Shown piece after piece: positions 7,950 to 13,146 of a DNA stretch of 13,146 bases. A program made the translations under genes and the position numbers. The DNA is taken from assembly GCA_040266255.1 (NCBI GenBank), contig JBDQEV010000024.1, positions 1-13,146 of the forward strand, given 5' to 3'. Position 1 is the first letter of the stretch. Every line of letters begins with the position of its first letter. The DNA is from Comchoanobacter sp040266255. Its GTDB lineage: Bacteria; Pseudomonadota; Gammaproteobacteria; Comchoanobacterales; Comchoanobacteraceae. Below the pieces are notes generated by a model, which worked only from the letters and a program-made list of their open reading frames with translations, made no database searches and was not told the DNA's origin.

Positions 7950-9237
7950 CTCTTTAAGACAGCTACTAAAAAATAAGTCTGTCTATTTATCCGCATACTT
8001 TATTGTATCTCTGGTATCGTGGTTTTTAAGTGTGGAGTCTACTGCTACAGCATCAAGATGGCTTGGTGATGCAGCAATATTTGGTGATTTCAGTAAAGCG
8101 CTACGATTGTCTCACTTCTTAGTTCACTTGTTTGTAATGGGTCAAGAAGCGATTATTTTGATGTTTTTAGCTAAATATCACCCCTCTAAACCGAATCATG
8201 TTTCTGGCTTAATTCGCTGGATTGCTAAATCAACATTACTCAAATCTATCGCACTATTTGCATTGATTAAAATTGGTTTGGCCTTTTACCTGCAATGGCC
8301 ATTTTACTATATTTCTAAATATGTATATATCAGCCTCATTGCAATGCCCTTTGTTGTTATTAGTGGCATCTATGAACGATTTTTCCTATTCTTGCAGAAA
8401 TTCTTTATCTCCTTTTTACCTCGAGGAATATACCACCCCTTACTCTTCATGCTCATTTTATATTTGTTACCTGACTCTGTAGAGAAAAGACCTGATAATG
8501 CACTTTATGTATATACCTTTGCATTTATGATCATTTCATGTATATCAGCTATCCATGGCTACTTCTCTGGAATAGCAATCAACGATACACCAGACTATAG
8601 TGACCAACACATATGGACGCAGTCTGGCTGGCTATATACATTAAGTACCCTAATCATCAAAGGTACACCATCTATGGCCATATTTTTATTAGAAAGATAT
8701 GGCAGCAATGAGAAGTCCGTTGGTTTCTTTGCTGCTATTGCAGCACTAAACTACGGTTACCATCTGCTCACAAAGCCATTTGATAGCTACCTTAAGCCCT
8801 CAATCGCAAAACTTTATCACCAAAATGATTTAGCAACCTTACAGATGAAGATTAATCAAGTAAACAAAGTTCGTTGGATTATCTTATCAATACTAACTCT
8901 TACTTTGATTCTATTTGGCCCCAAACTACTTGCACGTTACGGAACTGAATATCCACAATACTATCCAGCACTTGCAGTTGCTGCAATTTTATCATTTTTA
9001 CAATATCTAGGGCAGCCTGCTCATGAGATTTTAAACTACACTGGCAATCAAGCTGTGCTATCCAGAATCATGACGCTACAACTCGTCTCTATCGGTATAC
9101 TTGGTAAAACATTAATTCCTATGATTGGCTTATATGGTGCTGTGATTGCACAAGGCTTACCTTGCTTGGTCTGTGTAATCTATAGTGCATATCAACTCCG
9201 TCAACAAACAAAACTAAAGATCTATTTTGTAATCTAA
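7927..9237 (+). CDS. Wzx/MOP-type polysaccharide flippase-like membrane protein (first copy)
   Basis: This is a 436-residue polytopic inner-membrane protein with roughly 12-13 hydrophobic segments (about 18-36, 60-82, 100-121, 129-147, 160-182, 191-213, 232-252, 262-282, 325-342, 356-376, 384-404 and 406-428). Features of the MOP exporter superfamily (Wzx, MurJ and MATE relatives) are FGDFSKAL at 52-59 after the first segment, a charged cytosolic loop near 285-320 (SYLKPSIAKLYHQND), and the C-terminal GLYGAVIAQGLP. Such proteins flip lipid-linked oligosaccharides or other lipid substrates; no glycosyltransferase lies nearby, so the substrate is unknown. No ATG lies near the start; TTG at 7927 (inside era) or TTG at 7939 are the candidates. 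It lies between era and recO, where relatives have no gene, and resembles the following gene. Confidence 0.72.
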   Translation: MISILTANSLRQLLKNKSVYLSAYFIVSLVSWFLSVESTATASRWLGDAAIFGDFSKALRLSHFLVHLFVMGQEAIILMFLAKYHPSKPNHVSGLIRWIAKSTLLKSIALFALIKIGLAFYLQWPFYYISKYVYISLIAMPFVVISGIYERFFLFLQKFFISFLPRGIYHPLLFMLILYLLPDSVEKRPDNALYVYTFAFMIISCISAIHGYFSGIAINDTPDYSDQHIWTQSGWLYTLSTLIIKGTPSMAIFLLERYGSNEKSVGFFAAIAALNYGYHLLTKPFDSYLKPSIAKLYHQNDLATLQMKINQVNKVRWIILSILTLTLILFGPKLLARYGTEYPQYYPALAVAAILSFLQYLGQPAHEILNYTGNQAVLSRIMTLQLVSIGILGKTLIPMIGLYGAVIAQGLPCLVCVIYSAYQLRQQTKLKIYFVI

Positions 9238-9255
9238 TTGATTCTCTAGTGCAGT

Positions 9256-9267
9256 TAGATTAATCTA
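9256..9267. repeat. 12-bp perfect palindrome between the two flippase-like genes
   Basis: TAGATTAATCTA reads the same on both strands. It sits in the 46-nt gap between the flippase-like genes. An outer inverted repeat, AATCTAA (9231-9237) and TTAGATT (9255-9261), can pair across a 17-nt loop, the upstream arm overlapping the first gene's stop codon. It could be a binding site, an RNA hairpin or chance. There is no U-tract to make it a terminator. Confidence 0.35.
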
Positions 9268-9283
9268 TTAATGAGCTTTATCT

Positions 9284-10564
9284 TTGGCTAAAATGTCTAA
9301 GAACGTACTGTTATATCTATCTTGTTTTTTCAGCTTTGCCTGCTACATTATCTTTTACATTGGTAATGTTTATTTGCTCCATCATATTTCACCAGCACAG
9401 TATGGCGATATTTACAGTACAATCAAAGTATTGATTCTACTCTCATCACTAACAGTTGCAGCAAAACAGGCTATTATTACTCTATATAAACCTCAGTATG
9501 AAAGAACACATCGTCATTTAAATCGACTTGGTCTTTCTAGTTGGATGAGTGTCAACTTAATGATGGCAGCTGGAGTATTTGCAATTGGAGGGGCCCTAAG
9601 CCTAGGACTTCACTACACAGCAGAAAGTCAAATGTTCCAAGCTGCTTTTCAAACCCACCCAGTGCACTTCGTTTTATTTTTTCTACCCATTGTCTTATTC
9701 TGCATTGTACTGGTCAGCTTAGGTTTATCTCAGCCAAACTTGTCGTCTAGAACATCATCTTTACTAACGATGATACCTAGCATTACAATCACATCTATTT
9801 TAATTTTAGGCATTCATGTTCTTCAACTAAAGCCCCTATCAATTCTACTTACCTTTATCCTTTCACAGGTACTGATTTTTAGTATTTACTTTTTTATCAC
9901 CTTCCAATTTAATAAATCAAGATTTTTAACGACACATGAACCTAGAGAGCATCTACATTATTATACTCAGGGAGATCGATTCTGGATTAGCACATTCAGC
10001 TATCAGCTTTCAATCGGACTTTCATTACTAGCACTTGAAGCATTTAACACAGAAGCTACCGTTGGACAATATGCAATTATTTTACTCTTTGCAATTGCCT
10101 ACTTTTCAATTCTTTCTCCATTATATACCTACCTATCCTCTCAGCTAGATTTACATTTAGAAACTGGCCCTGATATACTACATCCTTTATTGAAAAGAAT
10201 TGCACATCTACAAGCTTTTTCAGTCATTACATTAACCATACTCTCTATTATATTAGGCCGTTATATTGCACCACTTGACCCTACTTTTCAGCATACAATT
10301 ACGCTATCTTGTCTACTGTTTAGTATTTGTATGTATACCGCTCCTGCACTACGCATATTGTTACACTCTAAATACCTCAGTCTTGGTCAAAGGCTTCAAA
10401 CTGTTCAACTGGCAGTGACAGTGCTAATGCTCATCATATTAATCCCCCAATACGGTATTGTTGGCGCCCTCATTGCTGATACTATTCCTCTAATCATTAC
10501 ACATATCATCGCATACTATATTTGTTGCTACAGCCTCAACATTCACCCTTTCCCAGCAAAATGA
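9284..10564 (+). CDS. Wzx/MOP-type polysaccharide flippase-like membrane protein (second copy)
   Basis: This is a 426-residue polytopic membrane protein with about 12 hydrophobic segments (8-33, 44-62, 86-108, 127-148, 160-180, 186-206, 230-252, 260-285, 310-326, 338-352, 374-388, 391-415). YGDIYSTIKVL at 40-50 aligns with FGDFSKALRLS of the upstream protein, and GIVGALIADTIP at 391-402 matches the C-terminal GLYGAVIAQGLP pattern. It looks like a diverged paralogue of its neighbour in the same MOP/Wzx superfamily, with an unknown substrate. The start is uncertain: TTG at 9284 has GAG 8 nt upstream, while the in-frame ATG at 9293 lacks a Shine-Dalgarno. Its TGA stop overlaps the recO ATG as ATGA, so it is coupled to recO and likely cotranscribed with era. 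Confidence 0.72.
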   Translation: MAKMSKNVLLYLSCFFSFACYIIFYIGNVYLLHHISPAQYGDIYSTIKVLILLSSLTVAAKQAIITLYKPQYERTHRHLNRLGLSSWMSVNLMMAAGVFAIGGALSLGLHYTAESQMFQAAFQTHPVHFVLFFLPIVLFCIVLVSLGLSQPNLSSRTSSLLTMIPSITITSILILGIHVLQLKPLSILLTFILSQVLIFSIYFFITFQFNKSRFLTTHEPREHLHYYTQGDRFWISTFSYQLSIGLSLLALEAFNTEATVGQYAIILLFAIAYFSILSPLYTYLSSQLDLHLETGPDILHPLLKRIAHLQAFSVITLTILSIILGRYIAPLDPTFQHTITLSCLLFSICMYTAPALRILLHSKYLSLGQRLQTVQLAVTVLMLIILIPQYGIVGALIADTIPLIITHIIAYYICCYSLNIHPFPAK

Positions 10565-11184
10565 ATAACGCCTACCTGATTCACAGCAGACCATATAATG
10601 AAAAAAAACAATTCCAGGTCTTATTTACAAGAGAGAACGGTATGACATCTATTGCTGTAGGCTCTAAAACTGTACACCACCCCTTTACTAAATACATCAT
10701 TACATCACTACCCCAAAAAAAAACAAAACGCATCACTCATGCTAACTCTGCCCCCCTTATTTTTAGTGGAAAAAAACTGTACTGTGGCTTATACCTCAAT
10801 GAATTACTATATCTATTTTGTAAAGAAAATGCTGACTACCCTCAGCTCTTTGATCAATATGAGATTACCTTAAGTGCTCTTAATCAAGCTGCTAGAATTG
10901 ATCCAGTATTAAGACAGTTTGAGCTTGCTTTAATTGAAGAGGCTGGCTATGCATTTTATCCAGACAATGTTACAAAACCTTATGTAACGTTTTGCACACA
11001 AGAAGGCTTGATTGGACACACAGCGATGGTTAAAGATGCGATCAGCACCCAAGATCTTGCAAAGATGCGCTATGCACAATTTAGCTCTACAGCTGGGAAA
11101 AAGTTTATCAAATCGATATTAAATCAACTTCTAACGCGACAAACTCAGTCTAAATTTTTCTACGATTCAGTATTAGCACATTAA
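10561..11184 (+). CDS. recO: DNA repair protein RecO
   Basis: RecO works with RecR and RecF to load RecA on SSB-coated DNA and anneals single strands. The 207-residue protein is shorter than E. coli RecO (242). It shows an N-terminal OB-fold region at about 1-78, opening with AYLIHSRPYNEKKQFQVLFTREN, then the characteristic YCGLYLNELLYLF (74-86), PQLFDQYEITLSAL and LRQFELALIEEAGY (117-130), followed by a helical C-terminus. ATG 10561, in ATGA overlap with the upstream stop, is chosen over an ATG at 10522, because MNNAYLIHSR matches the usual RecO N-terminus. It contains several poly-A runs (8 A at 10601-10608, 9 A at 10715-10723). No pdxJ follows, though pdxJ follows recO in many gammaproteobacteria. 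Confidence 0.9.
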   Translation: MNNAYLIHSRPYNEKKQFQVLFTRENGMTSIAVGSKTVHHPFTKYIITSLPQKKTKRITHANSAPLIFSGKKLYCGLYLNELLYLFCKENADYPQLFDQYEITLSALNQAARIDPVLRQFELALIEEAGYAFYPDNVTKPYVTFCTQEGLIGHTAMVKDAISTQDLAKMRYAQFSSTAGKKFIKSILNQLLTRQTQSKFFYDSVLAH

Positions 11185-11295
11185 CTCTTTTTAAAACGTT
11201 TTGTGGGCCAAGATGGCAATATTATACGACTTAATGCACACAGATCTTATCATCATGAACGACCAGATAAACCATTCATTAGATACCAATAGCTT
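11185..11295. other. Convergent intergenic gap, no clear terminator
   Basis: The 111-nt gap separates recO (+) from the autotransporter (-). It contains the palindrome AAAACGTTTT at 11193-11202 but no GC-rich stem followed by a T-run on either strand. The recO frame stays open after its stop for 35 codons, to the TAG at 11290-11292, which is within what chance allows. Confidence 0.4.
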
Positions 11296-13146
11296 TTAGC
11301 TCTCCATCTGTATACTCAAACTACCAGACAATCCACTGATATCCTGCTCGTTCGCTGCACTCATCTGAACATTCAAACGTATACTTGTTCTATCTGTCAC
11401 ATGATACCCTAGCACAAAAGCTCCTTCATAATAGAGTTCGTCCTTCGTTGCAGTATAGCTTGTTTCTGTTGCAACGTTAGTTAAGCTTGTAATGGTATAT
11501 TGATGCTCTTCTCCAGATAGTATATTAACATAAGATAGCCCAACCAATGCATTCATATTATATCTACTGTCTGTTGACTGAAAGCCAATCGTATACTTTG
11601 CACTTGCATTTAACTGCGTCGTTCCATTCCTATGCATCACAAAATACTTAGATGACTCATATTCTGGCTGGCTTTCATAAAGTAAGTTTAACCCTAAATG
11701 CACGTATTGCTGAATTTGACTATGGCTTGAGTAAGCACGCAGCCAATCAACCCCACCCAGAAATGTTACTGTACTGTAAGAGTCTGAAACAGTTTCTTCA
11801 CCTAAGGCAACTGCATTATTCAGTACTTTTAATTCTCCTTCATTTGTAGAAATGCCTGCTACAACCTTCAATGACAAAGACCCATTGAGCACGTCCCCAT
11901 AGTGAGGAGAATATAAACCAACAAGTGCTGATGTTGTATTTAGATCATGCTCTGATGAACCATATTCAGCCTCTATTTTTTCAGCATTTACAAACAAATC
12001 CCAGTTATCGCTCAACTGGCAACCAAATGTAATGCCCGTATGATTAGTATCAATCTCTCTATTTAAAGTGGTTCTCTCACCTTGATTGCGATAACCACTT
12101 ACCCAATACGGCTGTCTGCGACCATCTTGATCCATTCTATGCTGAAATGCTAAGTCATTATCTAATTGCGTAAATCGTTGGTAGATACGATTATACGTAT
12201 CTTCTACGTCTGCAACACTACGGCTATTTGCAGAACCAAACACCACTGCCTTACTTGTATCTACAAGATTCCAATTACCTTGAGTACTAAACATATAGCT
12301 TGATGCATCCCCCATATCAAACCGCAGTGTATTACTAGCATCACCATCATTGACAAAAGCACCAATAAATCGACTTCCTTTGCTAAAATTAACCGTATTA
12401 TTTGTGGAGCCCGCTTCAATCTTAATACCGTGAGTAGTATAGTTTTCAGAAGAGACAACTCCACTGATATTCGCTACATTATAAGAAGCCTGATTTTCAC
12501 TTGCATCACTATTACCAAAAATAATTGCATCATCTTTTGCTGTTATCTTACCTTTTATCGTTGCAGTATTTGTCACCGAATCAGAACCATACAAAATACC
12601 AGCAGTATCGCTACCTTCCGTTACTATATTACCGTTTACATACACCTTATTACTTGTAGAATTCAGAAAAACTATCCCTATAGCCCTGATCCCCTCCGTT
12701 TCAATATTACCAGTCATTGATATATTATTTTCATCGCTTGAAGAATTATATATCCCATGGCCCCAATTTCCCTCCGTTTCAATATTACCAGTCATTGATA
12801 TATTGTTTTCATTGCTTGAGTCATTATATATCCCCTTAGCACCATACCCATCCGTTTCAATATTACCAGTCATTGATATATTGTTTTCATCACTTGAAGA
12901 ATTATATATCCCATGGCCCCACTTTCCCTCCGTTTCAATATTACCAGTCATTGATATATTGTTTTCATCGCTTGAAGAATTATATATCCCATGGCCCCAA
13001 TTCCTCTCCGTTGTAATATTACCAATAATAAATACTAGGTTGCCAATACTGTTATTGTGATAGACCCCATAACTGTTAGCCCCAACCGTTTCAATATTAC
13101 CAATCATTGATATATTGTTTTCATCACTTGAAGAATTATATATCCC
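11296..13146 (-). CDS. Autotransporter adhesin, 3' part (beta-helix passenger repeats plus beta-barrel)
   Basis: The reading frame runs without a stop to the right edge, so the gene is partial at its 5' end; 616 residues are visible. An internal ATG at 13105-13107 lies within a repeat and is not the true start. The passenger shows 26-residue units such as GIYNSSSDENNISMTGNI, typical of a right-handed beta-helix with stacked asparagines, then less regular coils down to about 12300. A linker (VADVEDTYNRIYQRFTQLDNDLAF) leads to a C-terminal barrel of about 270 residues starting near 12111 (QPYWVSGYRNQGERT), with alternating strands such as GITFGCQLSDNWDLFVNAE and SALVGLYSPHYGD. This is the classical type Va layout: Sec export, barrel insertion by BAM, passenger at the surface. 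The final residues are IQMES rather than ending in Phe or Trp. The likely role is surface adhesion or antigen; its signal peptide lies outside the window. Confidence 0.85.
   Translation of the reverse strand, partial: GIYNSSSDENNISMIGNIETVGANSYGVYHNNSIGNLVFIIGNITTERNWGHGIYNSSSDENNISMTGNIETEGKWGHGIYNSSSDENNISMTGNIETDGYGAKGIYNDSSNENNISMTGNIETEGNWGHGIYNSSSDENNISMTGNIETEGIRAIGIVFLNSTSNKVYVNGNIVTEGSDTAGILYGSDSVTNTATIKGKITAKDDAIIFGNSDASENQASYNVANISGVVSSENYTTHGIKIEAGSTNNTVNFSKGSRFIGAFVNDGDASNTLRFDMGDASSYMFSTQGNWNLVDTSKAVVFGSANSRSVADVEDTYNRIYQRFTQLDNDLAFQHRMDQDGRRQPYWVSGYRNQGERTTLNREIDTNHTGITFGCQLSDNWDLFVNAEKIEAEYGSSEHDLNTTSALVGLYSPHYGDVLNGSLSLKVVAGISTNEGELKVLNNAVALGEETVSDSYSTVTFLGGVDWLRAYSSHSQIQQYVHLGLNLLYESQPEYESSKYFVMHRNGTTQLNASAKYTIGFQSTDSRYNMNALVGLSYVNILSGEEHQYTITSLTNVATETSYTATKDELYYEGAFVLGYHVTDRTSIRLNVQMSAANEQDISGLSGSLSIQMES
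12526..13146 (-). repeat. 78-bp tandem repeat array encoding 26-residue passenger units
   Basis: Anchors such as TCAATATTAC recur every 78 nt exactly, at 12701, 12779, 12857, 12935, 13013 (variant) and 13091, with a degenerate one at 12623. Unit boundaries on the minus strand are 13146-13069, 13068-12991, 12990-12913, 12912-12835, 12834-12757, 12756-12679, 12678-12601, and a 75-nt last unit to 12526. Units 3 to 6 are near-identical in DNA; units 2, 7 and 8 are diverged. The array continues beyond the right edge. The period keeps the frame, so unit gain or loss would only change passenger length. Confidence 0.92.

Noticed and set aside
10522..10560. Longer RecO starting at the ATG at 10522
   Set aside because: The extra 13 residues lie in the upstream flippase gene and do not match RecO; the ATG at 10561 sits in an ATGA overlap and gives the usual RecO N-terminus.
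7927..10564. A complete polysaccharide biosynthesis cluster
   Set aside because: Only two flippase-like proteins are seen; there are no glycosyltransferase, polymerase or sugar-nucleotide genes in the window.
12803..13060. Plus-strand open frame with repeats FSSLEELYIPW
   Set aside because: It is the antisense shadow of the 78-bp repeats; the minus strand gives a continuous passenger plus barrel.
12526..13146. CRISPR-like array because of regular repeats
   Set aside because: Repeats are contiguous 78-bp coding units with no spacers, and they translate to a regular beta-helix in frame with the barrel.

Overview
The window reads as a piece of chromosome from an AT-rich, probably host-associated gammaproteobacterium. 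The basis is the gene order lepA-lepB-rnc-era-...-recO, which is a conserved gammaproteobacterial translation/protein-export/RNA-processing cluster, flanked on one side by a very large ankyrin-repeat protein and on the other by a repeat-rich autotransporter. Large ankyrin proteins next to housekeeping genes suggest an amoeba- or eukaryote-associated lineage such as the Legionellales/Coxiellaceae. This placement is an inference; no rRNA or other strong marker is present.

Layout. (1) 18-3560 (+): a 1180-residue cytosolic-looking ankyrin-repeat protein with no signal peptide or membrane segment, a candidate secreted effector. (2) 3561-3711: a 151-nt gap with a candidate extended -10 promoter for lepA. 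(3) 3712-7949 (+): lepA (EF4), lepB (signal peptidase I), rnc (RNase III) and era, tightly packed. A near-consensus sigma70-type promoter at 6409-6437 overlaps the start codon of rnc. (4) 7927-10564 (+): two diverged polytopic membrane proteins of the Wzx/MOP flippase type sit between era and recO. The first overlaps the end of era by 23 nt and starts at TTG; the second ends in an ATGA overlap with recO. (5) 10561-11184 (+): recO, a short RecO. (6) 11185-11295: a convergent gap with no convincing terminator. (7) 11296-13146 (-): the 3' part of an autotransporter adhesin. Its passenger is made of exact-period 78-bp (26-residue) beta-helix repeats and continues past the right edge; its C-terminal beta-barrel is complete.

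How they fit together: LepA acts on the ribosome, LepB cleaves exported precursors (it would process the autotransporter's Sec signal, which lies outside the window), RNase III and Era act in rRNA processing and 30S maturation, and RecO acts in RecFOR recombination. The unusual elements are the flippase pair built into the era-recO operon, the large ankyrin protein, and the tandem-repeat surface protein. I see no complete unknown multi-gene defence or mobile system here; the flippase pair is the best candidate for something undescribed.
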